The notes beneath the pieces were generated by a model. The model ran no database searches. It saw only the letters and a program-made list of their open reading frames with translations, and was not told the origin of the DNA. From Solidesulfovibrio carbinolicus (GTDB lineage Bacteria; Desulfobacterota; Desulfovibrionia; Desulfovibrionales; Desulfovibrionaceae): a stretch of DNA of 64,000 bases. Position 1 is the first letter of the stretch. The number at the start of each line of letters is the position of its first letter. Where the stretch lies: positions 3,782,001-3,846,000 of the forward strand of contig NZ_CP026538.1 of the NCBI RefSeq assembly GCF_004135975.1, in the 5' to 3' direction. Position numbers and translations under genes: made by a program. Below, piece by piece: positions 28,456-37,641 of the stretch.

Positions 28456-29310
28456 ATGTTCGCGATTATCGGCATAGTGCTGGTCTTTGCCTGCGTTTTC
28501 GGCGGCTACACGCTTCACGGCGGCCACTTGGGCGTGCTGTGGCAGCCGACCGAACTCCTCATCATCGGCGGCGCGGCTGTAGGAGCCTTCCTCATCTCCT
28601 CGCCCAAGTCCGTCGCCGTCGGCACCATCAAGCACGTCTTCCATGTCTTTACCGGCAAGGAAGCCTCGGCCGGCGATTACCAGGACCTGCTCACCCTGCT
28701 GTTCGAACTCATCAATATCGCCCGCCGCGACGGCATCGTCGCCCTGGAGCCCCACGTCTCCAAGCCCGAACAGTCGGCCACGCTGAACAAATACCCGGCC
28801 ATCGCCAAAAACAAGCAAGTGGCCCACTTCATCTGCGACAACATCAAATGCCTGCTCTCCGAAGGCATCGACGCCCACCGCTACGACGACCTCATGCGCA
28901 CCGACATCGCCACCATGCACCACCACGCCATGATCGCCCCCGGGGCCGTCACCAAGATCGCCGACGCCCTGCCCGGCCTTGGCATCGTGGCCGCCGTGCT
29001 CGGCATCGTGCTCACCATGGGCAAGATCAACGAGCCGCCCGAGGTGCTCGGCCACAGCATCGGCGCCGCCTTGGTCGGCACGTTTCTGGGCATTCTCATG
29101 AGCTACGGCTTCGTCGGCCCCATGGCCACCAACCTGGAATATCAGGCCAAGGCCCAGCAGCACATGCTGCACGTGGTCAAGGAAGTGCTGGCCGCCTTCA
29201 ACTCCGGCTTCTCGCCGCTTTTGTCGGTGGAAATGGGCCGCCGGGCCATCCCCGAGGACGTGCGGCCGAGCATGGACGACATGGAAGGGGCGCTTCGTGG
29301 CAAAAAATGA
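28456..29310 (+). CDS. motA: Flagellar motor stator protein MotA
   Basis: The 284-aa protein has four membrane helices: two near the N-terminus (FAIIGIVLVFACVFGGYTL and ELLIIGGAAVGAFLI) and two around residues 165-225 with the conserved prolines (ADALPGLGIVAAVLGIV and GTFLGILMSYGFVGP). Between them is the large cytoplasmic loop that contacts FliG. With MotB it forms the proton- or sodium-conducting stator. The stop overlaps the motB start by 14 bp. Confidence 0.95.
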   Translation: MFAIIGIVLVFACVFGGYTLHGGHLGVLWQPTELLIIGGAAVGAFLISSPKSVAVGTIKHVFHVFTGKEASAGDYQDLLTLLFELINIARRDGIVALEPHVSKPEQSATLNKYPAIAKNKQVAHFICDNIKCLLSEGIDAHRYDDLMRTDIATMHHHAMIAPGAVTKIADALPGLGIVAAVLGIVLTMGKINEPPEVLGHSIGAALVGTFLGILMSYGFVGPMATNLEYQAKAQQHMLHVVKEVLAAFNSGFSPLLSVEMGRRAIPEDVRPSMDDMEGALRGKK

Positions 29311-30085
29311 CGGCAAGACCGTCATCATCTACCGCGAATCCGACGGCGACCACGGCGGTCACCACGGCGGCTCCTGGAAGGTGGCCTACGCCGACTTCGT
29401 GACGGCCATGATGGCCTTTTTCCTGCTCCTGTGGCTGGTCGTCTCCCTCAAGCCCCAGACCAAGCAGGAACTCTCCCTGGTCTTCCAGGATAAAAACGTG
29501 CCGTCCAAGGAAAAGACCCAAAACCTCGAAAAAGTGCCCACTTTCATCAGCCCCGACGCCATCAAGGGCAGCCCGGAATTCAAGCTCTCCCAGGAAAACA
29601 AGCTCAAGTACGAAATCGCCATCCTCATCAAGGAACTCATCACCTCCGACCAGAACGTCAAAAACAACTCGGGCGTGAGCAACGATTCCTCGGGCGTTTT
29701 GATGCAGGTCAACAACTCCGTCATGTTCAAGCCCGGCTCGGCCGAGATCACCCCGGCCGCCGCCAAGATCATGGACGGCGTGGCCAAGATCCTGCGCGAT
29801 TTCAAGATCAACCTCACCGTGCGCGGCCATGCCGACGACGACGAAGGTTCCGGCCCCTACCCCTCCAAATGGGAACTCTCGGCCGCCCGGGCCGCCGCCG
29901 CCGTGCGTTACCTGTCCGAAAAAGCCGGCATCCCCTCCACCCGCCTGCGCGCCGTGGGGCTGGCCGACAGCCAGCCGCTGGTGCCGCCCACCTCGGCCGA
30001 AAACAAGTCCCGCAACCGCCGCATCGAGTTCTTCTACACCAGCCCCGACATGCGCCCGTCCGAACGCTCCCAGGACGGACCCTAG
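29297..30085 (+). CDS. motB: Flagellar motor stator protein MotB
   Basis: The 262-aa protein starts at a GTG inside the end of motA. A single N-terminal helix YADFVTAMMAFFLLLWLVV carries the ion-binding Asp (about residue 34). The C-terminal half is an OmpA-like peptidoglycan-binding domain with VRGHADD and NKSRNRRIEFFY. A plug region lies between them. It anchors the stator to the cell wall. Confidence 0.95.
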   Translation: MAKNDGKTVIIYRESDGDHGGHHGGSWKVAYADFVTAMMAFFLLLWLVVSLKPQTKQELSLVFQDKNVPSKEKTQNLEKVPTFISPDAIKGSPEFKLSQENKLKYEIAILIKELITSDQNVKNNSGVSNDSSGVLMQVNNSVMFKPGSAEITPAAAKIMDGVAKILRDFKINLTVRGHADDDEGSGPYPSKWELSAARAAAAVRYLSEKAGIPSTRLRAVGLADSQPLVPPTSAENKSRNRRIEFFYTSPDMRPSERSQDGP

Positions 30086-30172
30086 TATCGCGCCCGCGAA
30101 AAGCGCATATGGCGCTTTGTAGTCAACAAGCTAAAACCATTTATTTTTCTCAAAAATACTATCGTATTTTCC
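30086..30172 (+). repeat. About 90-bp gene-end repeat, family 2, copy B
   Basis: Begins right after the motB stop (TATCGCGCCCGCGAAAAGCG), includes GTAGTCAACAAGCTAAAACC and ends in the hairpin AAAATAC-TATC-GTATTTT (30153-30170). It is clearly the same element as at 63909, and both keep GCGCATA-GGCG in the first third. Orientation relative to the upstream gene is the same in all three copies. Confidence 0.82.
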
Positions 30173-30232
30173 AAGGGACCCGACACTAGCCCCCGCCCAC
30201 CGCAGCCATTCCTTCCGCCGCCGCAGCCCATA

Positions 30233-30270
30233 CAGGGGGTCCGGGGGGGCGGTCGGCCCCCGGCGGGTGC
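30233..30270. repeat. Weak variant of the GC-rich family 1 palindrome
   Basis: GGGGGTCCGGGGG, GGTCGGCCCCCGGCGGG resembles the palindromic core of family 1 but lacks the GATGCCTCC front. It lies in the 236-bp gap between motB and the convergent unknown gene, where nothing else is seen apart from family 2 copy B. Confidence 0.4.
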
Positions 30271-30321
30271 GGGCAGAGCCCGCTCTTCTGCCTTGTATCC
30301 CTCTCATCCATCTCTCCTCCC

Positions 30322-31527
30322 TTACGGCGCGGCTGCCGACAAAATCGAGGCCACGGTGTCGGGGTGGCGGACGATGGCGGTGTGCGGACAAATATCCGTG
30401 GCCCGGGCGGCGAGGTCGGCGCGGTCGGTGACGAGGATGGCCCGCAGGTTGGGGGTATGGGCGGCCAGGGCGGCCAGCAGGGCGACGCCGGGCGAGCCGG
30501 CGGCGCAGACGAGGTGCGGGCCGTTGGCCAAGTCGAGGCCCAGGGCCTGGTCGATGTTGCGCAGCCCTTCGGCCGGCGAGAAGTCGTTCCAGAGGTCGCG
30601 GTTGGCCGAGGTGGGGGTGATGGTGACGTCGTAGCCGTCGTCATCGACACGGAAGTGTTGACGCTGAGGGTCGATGGCGTCCACGGCGTCGTGGATGTGC
30701 TCTAGCAGGGTGAGCGAGTCGTCTTCGTCGACGGAGCGGGCGGCGTCCTGGCGGGCGATGCTGATTTCACCCTGGCACAGTTGCAGGCCCGAGCCGATCC
30801 AGAGAAAGGGCAGGCGGTCAGGGGAAGCCATGAGCGTTTGGATGCGCTCGGCCATGGCCTGGGTGAGTTCGGTTTTTTCCCGGGACAAGGCGGCTTGGCC
30901 CTGGTCGCCGACTACTGTTTGCCACTGTCGGCCAAGCGACCCGGCGTAGGCGAAAGTTTGGGGCGGCAGGGCGGCCCGGGCGAGCAGGCTTGGCAGGGGC
31001 GCGTCGGTCCACAGCACGGGATGACTGCTTCGGGCCATGGCGAAGCGGCCGGCGGCCACGGCGTTCCAGGCCGGCTGGAAGCTGGTGGCCAGCCGATGGC
31101 CGGCCGGGCGGAACAGGGCGTCGGCGTCGCAGATGAGCGTGTTGAAGGTTTCGCCGGCAATGGCCTTGAGTCCCCGCCGCACGGCGTCGCCAAGGCCCGG
31201 ACGGCGTTTGCCCAGGCGTTTTCGCAGGGCTTCGCGGCCGTCTTCGAGGTAAAGCGCGTCGTTGTCGAGTTGTTCGATTTCCAGGCCGAGGTCCAGGCGC
31301 AGGCTGGCGTCCTCGCTGTGTCCCAGGGCGGCGACGTGGTCGCGACCGGCGCAGCGGCGCAGATCGGCGGCCAAGCGGGCGATTGCGGCCATGGCCTCGG
31401 GCGGCACGGGCCGGCCGGCCAGGATGGCGGCGGCGGCGGCGCGGCGGGCGCTGGCGGCGCGGTCAAGGAGCTGTTTGAGATCTTCGAGGCTGGCCGGAGG
31501 GCCGCCGGGCGTCGGGGGTGTCGGCAT
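30322..31527 (-). CDS. Conserved-looking protein of unknown function
   Basis: The 401-aa protein is soluble, alanine- and leucine-rich, without signal or membrane segments. The front (about residues 10-70) is helical with ARRAAAAAILAGRP; the middle holds LICDADALFRPAGHRLATSF; the end has LVCAAGSPGVALLAALAAHTPNLRAILVTDRADLAARATDI, which resembles a Rossmann-like unit. No catalytic motif is obvious. The start at 31527 has no clear ribosome site, so it is uncertain. Codon use (GC-rich third positions) supports a real gene. Confidence 0.6.
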   Translation of the reverse strand: MPTPPTPGGPPASLEDLKQLLDRAASARRAAAAAILAGRPVPPEAMAAIARLAADLRRCAGRDHVAALGHSEDASLRLDLGLEIEQLDNDALYLEDGREALRKRLGKRRPGLGDAVRRGLKAIAGETFNTLICDADALFRPAGHRLATSFQPAWNAVAAGRFAMARSSHPVLWTDAPLPSLLARAALPPQTFAYAGSLGRQWQTVVGDQGQAALSREKTELTQAMAERIQTLMASPDRLPFLWIGSGLQLCQGEISIARQDAARSVDEDDSLTLLEHIHDAVDAIDPQRQHFRVDDDGYDVTITPTSANRDLWNDFSPAEGLRNIDQALGLDLANGPHLVCAAGSPGVALLAALAAHTPNLRAILVTDRADLAARATDICPHTAIVRHPDTVASILSAAAP

Positions 31528-31668
31528 GGCCGCATCACAGCCGAAAACCGGCTTCTTGGCAAAGGAAATATCGGGCCGGCCCGGGTCTGGCCGGTTGCCT
31601 CGTGGCGGGCCTTGAGCTAGACAGGACGATGCCGCTTCGGGCGGCGGCGAGCCAAGGAGGAAGGGGAC

Positions 31669-32595
31669 ATGCGGCTTTTGACGCGTTCGGATTTCGATGG
31701 ACTCATTTGCGCCGTGTTGCTCAAGGAAGCCGGCGTCATGGACGAGTGGGTGTTCGTGCATCCCAAGGACGTCCAGGACGGCAAGGTGGAATGCGGGCCA
31801 AACGACATTCTGGCCAACGTGCCCTACGCCCCGGGCTGCGGGCTGTGGTTCGACCACCACACCAGCGAGGCCGACCGGCTGGGCGACATCGAATTCACCG
31901 GCGTGTCCAAGCCCCTGCCGAGCTGCGCCCGGGTCATCTGGGAGTACTACGGCGGCCATGACCGTTTTCCCGCCCGTTTCGACGAGATGCTGGCCTACGT
32001 CGACCGCTGCGACAGCGGCGACCTGCGGCCCGAGGAAGTGGCCAAGCCCTCCGGCTGGATTCTGTTGAGCTTCCTCATGGACCCGCGCACCGGCCTTGGC
32101 CGTTACCGCGACTACCGCATCAGCAATTACCAGCTCATGATGCATCTGGTGGAGTTGTGCCGCACCCAGTCCGTGGAGGCCATTCTGGCCGATCCCGACG
32201 TGGCCGAGCGCGTTACGCGCTACTTCGAGCAGGAGGAGCAGTTCGCCGGGATGCTGCGGGAGCGTTCCAGGCTGATCGGCAAGACCTTGCTCATTGACCT
32301 GCGCGAGCAGGAAGAGATTTATACCGGCAACCGGTTCACGGCCTACGCCCTGTTCCCCGAGGCCGAAGTCAGCGTCCAGGTCATCTGGGGCAAGGCCAAG
32401 CAGAACGTGGTGCTGACCGTGGGCAAGTCGATTTTCGACCGCACCAACCCCGTGGACATCGGCCGGTTGATGCTGTCCTACGGCGGCGGCGGCCATCGCA
32501 ACGTCGGCACCTGCCAGGTGCCCGAAGGACAGGCCGAGCGGATCATCAGCGACGTCATCGCGGTGCTAAACGGCGACGTCGCCATGGAAGCTTAA
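31669..32595 (+). CDS. DHH-family phosphoesterase
   Basis: The 308-aa protein begins with the metal-binding SDFDGLICAVLL and has LWFDHHTSE (the DHH motif, about residue 65) and DRCDSGDL. The C-terminal DHHA1 substrate domain ends SYGGGGHRNVGTCQVP. The family cleaves phosphoester or pyrophosphate bonds of nanoRNA, pAp, cyclic dinucleotides or polyphosphate; the substrate cannot be assigned. AGGAAGG precedes the ATG; it is followed by a clear terminator. Confidence 0.87.
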   Translation: MRLLTRSDFDGLICAVLLKEAGVMDEWVFVHPKDVQDGKVECGPNDILANVPYAPGCGLWFDHHTSEADRLGDIEFTGVSKPLPSCARVIWEYYGGHDRFPARFDEMLAYVDRCDSGDLRPEEVAKPSGWILLSFLMDPRTGLGRYRDYRISNYQLMMHLVELCRTQSVEAILADPDVAERVTRYFEQEEQFAGMLRERSRLIGKTLLIDLREQEEIYTGNRFTAYALFPEAEVSVQVIWGKAKQNVVLTVGKSIFDRTNPVDIGRLMLSYGGGGHRNVGTCQVPEGQAERIISDVIAVLNGDVAMEA

Positions 32596-32618
32596 GGCGC
32601 GACGCCCTTAGCCACCAC

Positions 32619-32652
32619 AACGGCGGGTCGGGCGATCCGGCCCGCCGTTTTC
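32619..32652 (+). terminator. Rho-independent terminator after the DHH gene
   Basis: AACGGCGGG (32619-32627) pairs with CCCGCCGTT (32641-32649), with an inner TCGGGCGATCCGG loop that can extend the stem, followed by TTTTCG. It lies about 24 bp past the stop and just before queA. Confidence 0.8.
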
Positions 32653-32683
32653 GCCTCGCCGCCCATTTTTCCAAGGATTGCCC

Positions 32684-33796
32684 GTGACCGACGCCAAAGC
32701 GCCCCACGCCCCCCCCGTTCCTGAAGATCTCCTTTCCTCCTACCATTTCGAGCTGCCCGACGCCCTGATCGCCGAGCGGCCGTGCGAAGTGCGCGACGCC
32801 TGCCGGCTGATGGTCCTGGACCGGGCCGCCGGGAGCCTGGACCACCGCGTGTTCGCCGATCTGCCGGACCTGCTCCCCGAGGGCGCGCTGCTCGTCGTCA
32901 ACAACACCAAGGTCGCCCCGGTGCGGCTCCTCGGCAAACGCCCCACCGGCGGCGCGGCCGAATTTTTGCTCCTCACCCCCGTGGCGCTGCTGACGCCGCA
33001 AACCGATCCGGCCACCGGCTGGACCAGCGCCCCGGCTTCGGGGCTGCTGCGCGTCTCCCGGCCGCCCCGGCCCGGCGACCGCATCGACTTCGCGCCCGAC
33101 CTGGCCGTCACCGCCGTCTCGCGCGGGGCCTTTGGCCATACCGAGGTGACGCTGTCCTGGCGCGGCGCGCTGCCGGCGATCCTCACGCGCATCGGCCACG
33201 TGCCCCTGCCCCCTTACATCCGCCGGGCCGACGACGCGGCCGACCGCGAAACCTACCAGACCGTCTACGCCCGCGACGACAAGCTCGGCAGCGCCGCCGC
33301 GCCCACCGCCGGCTTGCACTTCACCGAGGCGCTCCTGGCGCGCCTGGCCGGGCGCGGCTTTGGGCTCACCGCCGTCACCTGCCACGTCGGCCTGGGCACG
33401 TTCTCGCCCGTTCGCGTGGAGGACCTGCGCGACCACGCCATGCACAAGGAATGGATCGAGGTGTCGCCCGAGGCGGCCCAGGCCGTGTCCCAGGCCAAGG
33501 CCCAAGGCCGGCCGGTCATCGCCGTGGGCACCACCGCCGCCCGGACCCTGGAGGGCACGGCGCGCGAGGCCGGGGCGTTTGGCCCCTTCGCCGGCTTCAC
33601 CGACATCTTCATCCGCCCGGGCCACCGCTTCGCCGTGGTGGACGGCATGGTCACGAATTTCCATTTGCCTGGATCATCGCTGGTGATTATGCTGGCCGCC
33701 CTGGCCGGAAGAGAGTCCATCCTGGCTGCCTACGGGCAGGCCGTCGCTTCCGGCTACCGCTTTTTTTCCTACGGCGACGCCATGTTGGTCCTGTAG
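32684..33796 (+). CDS. queA: tRNA preQ1(34) S-adenosylmethionine ribosyltransferase-isomerase
   Basis: The 370-aa protein starts at the GTG at 32684, where AAGGA is well placed. Family blocks are present in order: FELPDALIAERP, DLLPEGALLVVNNTKVAPVRLLG, YNKLGSAAAPTAGLHFT-like DDKLGSAAAPTAGLHFT, HVGLGTFSPVRVEDLRDHAMHKEW, GTTAARTLEG, TDIFIRPGH, NFHLPGSSL and the C-terminal SYGDAML. It transfers the ribose moiety of SAM to preQ1 in queuosine tRNA modification. An insertion near residue 95-115 makes it slightly longer than the usual 345 aa. Confidence 0.95.
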   Translation: MTDAKAPHAPPVPEDLLSSYHFELPDALIAERPCEVRDACRLMVLDRAAGSLDHRVFADLPDLLPEGALLVVNNTKVAPVRLLGKRPTGGAAEFLLLTPVALLTPQTDPATGWTSAPASGLLRVSRPPRPGDRIDFAPDLAVTAVSRGAFGHTEVTLSWRGALPAILTRIGHVPLPPYIRRADDAADRETYQTVYARDDKLGSAAAPTAGLHFTEALLARLAGRGFGLTAVTCHVGLGTFSPVRVEDLRDHAMHKEWIEVSPEAAQAVSQAKAQGRPVIAVGTTAARTLEGTAREAGAFGPFAGFTDIFIRPGHRFAVVDGMVTNFHLPGSSLVIMLAALAGRESILAAYGQAVASGYRFFSYGDAMLVL

Positions 33797-33889
33797 CCGC
33801 CTGGCGTCTCCCCACCGCCTGGAACATTCGGGCCGGGGCGCGCTCCTGTGTTGGCGCGCGCCGATCCCTTGCCCGCCAAGGAGAAACAG

Positions 33890-34129
33890 ATGTCGCGGAT
33901 TGTCATCGACGAGCAGCGCTGCAAGGGCTGTCTGCTTTGCGTCGAGGCCTGCCCCAAGTCCATCATCGTGGCCTCCTCGCGCTTCAACGCCAAGGGCTAC
34001 AAGGTCGCGGAACTGCCCGAGGCCTCGATGGACACATGCACGGGCTGCGCCTCCTGTGCCCAGATGTGCCCGGACGTGGCCATAACCGTCTGGCGCACGG
34101 CCAAAAGCAAAGCCAAGGAGAACGACTGA
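33890..34129 (+). CDS. 2-oxoacid:ferredoxin oxidoreductase, 4Fe-4S delta subunit
   Basis: The 79-aa protein starts at the ATG at 33890 with AAGGAG. It is a two-cluster ferredoxin with CKGCLLCVEACP and CTGCASCAQMCP. It serves as the electron-exit subunit of the enzyme encoded by the next three genes; its TGA overlaps the alpha-subunit ATG. The four-gene order delta, alpha, beta, gamma is that of KorDABC/VorDBAC systems. Confidence 0.92.
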   Translation: MSRIVIDEQRCKGCLLCVEACPKSIIVASSRFNAKGYKVAELPEASMDTCTGCASCAQMCPDVAITVWRTAKSKAKEND

Positions 34130-35190
34130 TGTCGGCCAAACGCATCTTCATCAAGGGCAATGAAGCCATCGCCCATGGCGCGCTGGACGCCGGCTGCCGC
34201 TGCTACTTCGGCTACCCCATCACCCCCCAAAACGACATCCCGGAAATGCTGTCCTCGGCCATGCCGGCCGCCGGCGGCGAATTTGTCCAGGCCGAGTCGG
34301 AAGTGGCCTCGGCCAACATGCTGCTCGGCGCGGCCGCCTGCGGCGTGCGGGCCATGACCACCTCGTCGAGCCCCGGCGTCTCGCTCATGCAGGAAGCCAT
34401 CTCCTACATGGCCGGCTCGGATCTGCCCGGCGTGGTCGTCAACATGAACCGGGGCGGTCCGGGCCTGGGCGACATCGGCCCGTCCCAGGGCGACTACTTC
34501 CAGTCGGTCAAGGGCGGCGGCCATGGCGACTACCGCACCCTGGTCCTGGCCCCCGGCTCCTGCCAGGAGTGCTACGACCTGACCTTCGAGGCCTTCGATC
34601 TGGCCTTCAAGTACCGCAATCCCGTGCTCATTTTGGGCGACGCCATCGTCGGCCAGATGAAGGAGCCGGTGGCAAGGCGCGAGGCCCTGCCCATCGATCC
34701 GGCCGAGGGCGGGGATTGGAAGCTCACCGGCCGCGGGCAGCGCGCCCCGCGCATCCTCAAGTCGCTCTTCCTCGAAGACGGGGCCCTGGCCGGCCAGAAC
34801 ATCCGCCTGCGCGACAAGTACGCCGCCATGGCCGCCGAAGTGCGCTACGAAGCCTTCGAGACCGCCGACGCCGAACTGGTCGTGGTGGCCTACGGCTCCA
34901 TCGGCCGCATCGTCAAATCCACGGTGCGCGCCCTGCGCGCCGAGGGACTCAAGGTGGGCCTGCTGCGTCCCGTAACGCTCTTCCCCTTCCCCGAGGCCGC
35001 CCTTCGCGACCTGGCCGGGCAGGGCAAGCGCTTTCTTACCATCGAGCACAACCTCGGCCAGATGGTCGACGACGTGCGTCTGGCCGTGCGCGGCCTGGCC
35101 GACTCCGAATTCTTCGGTTTCCTGCCCGGCAACATGCCCACGCCCGAAGACTTCGACGCGCCCGTGCGCGCCGCTGTGAAGGGGGCCTAA
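34129..35190 (+). CDS. 2-oxoacid:ferredoxin oxidoreductase, alpha subunit
   Basis: The 353-aa subunit begins KRIFIKGNEAIAHGALDAGC with GYPITPQNDIPE, the pyrimidine-binding domain of KorA/VorB proteins, followed by SSSPGVSLMQEAISYMAGSDLP and the transketolase C-terminal-like domain (VVAYGSIGRIVKSTVRALRAEG). It contributes to the thiamine pyrophosphate site that decarboxylates a 2-oxoacid to acyl-CoA. Sequence alone does not separate 2-oxoglutarate from branched-chain 2-oxoacids. Confidence 0.93.
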   Translation: MSAKRIFIKGNEAIAHGALDAGCRCYFGYPITPQNDIPEMLSSAMPAAGGEFVQAESEVASANMLLGAAACGVRAMTTSSSPGVSLMQEAISYMAGSDLPGVVVNMNRGGPGLGDIGPSQGDYFQSVKGGGHGDYRTLVLAPGSCQECYDLTFEAFDLAFKYRNPVLILGDAIVGQMKEPVARREALPIDPAEGGDWKLTGRGQRAPRILKSLFLEDGALAGQNIRLRDKYAAMAAEVRYEAFETADAELVVVAYGSIGRIVKSTVRALRAEGLKVGLLRPVTLFPFPEAALRDLAGQGKRFLTIEHNLGQMVDDVRLAVRGLADSEFFGFLPGNMPTPEDFDAPVRAAVKGA

Positions 35191-35191
35191 C

Positions 35192-35944
35192 ATGTCGGAA
35201 CAGCTTGTTTTCACGCGCCCGGAAGTGCTGGCCGACGTGGCCACCCACTACTGCCCCGGCTGCCAGCACGGCGTCGTCCACCGCATCGTGGCCGAATGCC
35301 TGGAAGGATACGGCCTGGTGGAAAAAACCATCGCCGTCAGCTCCATTGGCTGCTCGGTCTTTCTCTACAACTACATCCTCGTCGATACCGTCGAGGCTCC
35401 CCACGGCCGCGCCCCGGCCGTGGCCACCGGCGTCAAACGCGCCCGCACCGACGCCTTCGTCTTCACCTACCAGGGCGACGGCGACCTGGCCTCCATCGGC
35501 ATGGCCGAGATCATGCACGCCGCCAACCGGGGCGAACGCATCTCCGTCATCTTCGTCAACAACACCGTCTACGGCATGACCGGCGGCCAGATGGCCCCCA
35601 CCACCATGGTGGGCCAGAAAACCACCACCTGCCCGGGAGGCCGGTGCCTGGAACGCGAAGGCGGCCCCATCCACATGTCCGAAATCATCGCAACCTTGGG
35701 CGGCGTGGCCTACTGCGCCCGCACCGCCGTCAACACGATCAAAAACATCGCCCAGACCAAGCGCGCCATCCGCCGCGCCTTCGAGACCCAGATCAAGGGC
35801 GAAGGCTTCGGCTTCGTCGAGGTCCTGGCCACCTGCCCCACCAACTGGCGCATGTCGTCGGTTGCCGCCAACGAGCGCGTGGGCAAGGAAATGATCCCTG
35901 AATTCCCGCTCGGCGTCTTCAAGGACGCGGCCAAGGAGGAATAG
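35192..35944 (+). CDS. 2-oxoacid:ferredoxin oxidoreductase, beta (TPP-binding) subunit
   Basis: The 250-aa subunit has the cluster/TPP entrance THYCPGCQHGVVHRI and the TPP/Mg-binding motif TYQGDGDLASIGMAEIMHAANRGE, then FVNNTVYGMTGGQMAPTT. It starts 1 bp after the alpha-subunit stop. This is the catalytic half that holds thiamine pyrophosphate; electrons leave through its own cluster region and the delta subunit to ferredoxin. Confidence 0.94.
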   Translation: MSEQLVFTRPEVLADVATHYCPGCQHGVVHRIVAECLEGYGLVEKTIAVSSIGCSVFLYNYILVDTVEAPHGRAPAVATGVKRARTDAFVFTYQGDGDLASIGMAEIMHAANRGERISVIFVNNTVYGMTGGQMAPTTMVGQKTTTCPGGRCLEREGGPIHMSEIIATLGGVAYCARTAVNTIKNIAQTKRAIRRAFETQIKGEGFGFVEVLATCPTNWRMSSVAANERVGKEMIPEFPLGVFKDAAKEE

Positions 35945-35946
35945 CC

Positions 35947-36495
35947 GTGAGCCTCTACCAAGACGTGATCATCGCCGGCTTCGGCGGCCAGGGCGTCATG
36001 CTCATCGGCAACTTGCTCGCCTACGCCGGTATGGAACATGGCTTAAACGTCACCTACATCCCGGTCTACGGACCGGAAATGCGCGGCGGCACGGCCAACT
36101 GCACCGTCGTCGTCTCCGACGACGCCATCGGTTCGCCCATCATCAGAAGCCCCAAAAGCCTCATCATCATGAACCGGCCGTCCCTGGACAAGTTCCAGCC
36201 CCAGTTGGTGGACGGCGGCGTGCTCGTCGTCAACTCCTCGCTGGTGGACCCCGCCCTGGCCGACGCCTCGCGCGTGCGCCTGGTGCCTGTGGCCTGCAAC
36301 GAAATCGCCGATGGCCTCGGCAACACCCGCATGGCCAACATGGTGGCCCTTGGGGCGTTTATCGAAGCCACCGGCGTGCTGCCGCTGTCCGTGGTCGAGG
36401 AAAGCCTCTCCCACGTCATCGCCAAGCACTACAGCCACCTCATCCCCCAAAACGCCGAAGCCCTGCGCGCTGGCGCGAACGCGGCCAAGGGGTAG
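35947..36495 (+). CDS. 2-oxoacid:ferredoxin oxidoreductase, gamma subunit
   Basis: The 182-aa subunit starts at a GTG 2 bp past the beta gene. It has the conserved [22 protein letters not shown] and [19 protein letters not shown], as in KorC/VorC proteins, which form the linking domain of the complex. It closes the operon; a GC-rich repeat follows as a likely gene-end element. Confidence 0.94.
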   Translation: MSLYQDVIIAGFGGQGVMLIGNLLAYAGMEHGLNVTYIPVYGPEMRGGTANCTVVVSDDAIGSPIIRSPKSLIIMNRPSLDKFQPQLVDGGVLVVNSSLVDPALADASRVRLVPVACNEIADGLGNTRMANMVALGAFIEATGVLPLSVVEESLSHVIAKHYSHLIPQNAEALRAGANAAKG

Positions 36496-36521
36496 AGGGA
36501 AGATAAGAAGAAAGAAGAGAA

Positions 36522-36578
36522 GATGCCTCCGGCGGCCGGGAGGGGCTAAGCCCCTCCCGGACCCTCCCTGAAAGGGGG
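36522..36578 (+). repeat. GC-rich palindromic repeat, family 1, copy 6 (variant stem)
   Basis: A purine tract (AAGAAGAAAGAAGAGAAG) leads into GATGCCTCCGGCGGCC, then a changed stem GGGAGGGGCTAAGCCCCTCCC and GGACCCTCCC. Both arms differ together from the GGGGGCCTGAGGCCCCC version, so pairing is kept. It sits 26 bp past the gamma-subunit stop. The rest of the 248-bp gap (to 36743) holds a few small GC palindromes and no gene. Confidence 0.82.
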
Positions 36579-36743
36579 TTTAAGGGGGCTTTTCGTTGTT
36601 GCTTTTGACGTGGCGTTTGGATGGGAACGCCGTTGCCCCGCTGCTGAGGAAGGCTTCGCGGGAAAGGGTTCCCGGGCCAGAGGCCCGAAGCGACGTTTAA
36701 GTGGTTCCCTGATTTTCTTTCTGCCGCAGGCAAGGGCACGGAT

Positions 36744-37568
36744 ATGCAGCTTTTCGGCATCATCGGCCACCCCCTGGGCCATACGCTAAGCCCCTTGGTG
36801 CACAACTGGGGGATTTCACGTTACGGCCTGGACGCCCGCTACGAGGCCTGGCCGACCCCGCCCGAGGCTCTGCCGGCCTTCATGGAGCGCCTGCGCCAAA
36901 CGCCCATCGCCGGGGCCAGCGTCACCATCCCCCATAAGACGGCGGTCATGGCCTTCGTGGACGAGGTCAGCGAGTTGGGACAGGCGGCGGGCGCGGTCAA
37001 CACGCTCTATTGGCGCGACGGCCGGCTTATCGGCGACAACACCGACGTCGAGGGATTTTGCCGGCCCCTGGTCATGCGCGGCATCGCGCCCCGGCGGGCC
37101 CTGGTGCTCGGGGCCGGCGGCGCGGCCCGGGCGGCCGTGCTGGGGCTCACGCGCCTGGACTCCGGCGTGGTCGGCGTCACGGCCCGACGGTTCGAACAAG
37201 CCCAGGCCCTGGCCCGGGAATTCGGCGTCCTGGCCGTGCCCTGGGACGAGCGCGGCGCGTTTGGCGCGGATTTTTTGACCAACGCCACGCCCATGGGCAT
37301 GGCCGGCCGGTTCGAGGGCGTCTCCCCCTACCCGGCCCAGGCGATTGCGCCCGGCGTGGTGGCCTTCGATCTGGTCTACAACCCGTACGAAACCCGGCTG
37401 GCCGCCGACGCGGCAGCGGCCGGCGGAACCGTCGTGCCGGGCCTGGAAATGTTTCTCTATCAGGCCGTGGAGCAGTTTCGCCTCTGGACCGGCCGGCTGC
37501 TGCCCGACGACGAGCTGCGCGCGCTTTTGCTCAAGACGCTCTACGGGCAGGCCGCGCCCCGGACGTGA
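36744..37568 (+). CDS. aroE: Shikimate dehydrogenase
   Basis: The 274-aa protein has the substrate-binding start LFGIIGHPLGHTLSPLVHN, the catalytic lysine in SVTIPHKTAVMAFVDE (about residue 67), GDNTDVEGFCRPL, and the NADP-binding loop VLGAGGAARAAVLGL. It reduces 3-dehydroshikimate in aromatic amino-acid synthesis. It is followed after 73 bp by the GGDEF gene, without obvious functional link. Confidence 0.95.
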   Translation: MQLFGIIGHPLGHTLSPLVHNWGISRYGLDARYEAWPTPPEALPAFMERLRQTPIAGASVTIPHKTAVMAFVDEVSELGQAAGAVNTLYWRDGRLIGDNTDVEGFCRPLVMRGIAPRRALVLGAGGAARAAVLGLTRLDSGVVGVTARRFEQAQALAREFGVLAVPWDERGAFGADFLTNATPMGMAGRFEGVSPYPAQAIAPGVVAFDLVYNPYETRLAADAAAAGGTVVPGLEMFLYQAVEQFRLWTGRLLPDDELRALLLKTLYGQAAPRT

Positions 37569-37641
37569 CCGGCGTCGCCCAAAGGCGCGGCGGTTTCACC
37601 AAAGCCGCCCCTGTGTCGCGACGGGAAGCGGAAAGATTTCC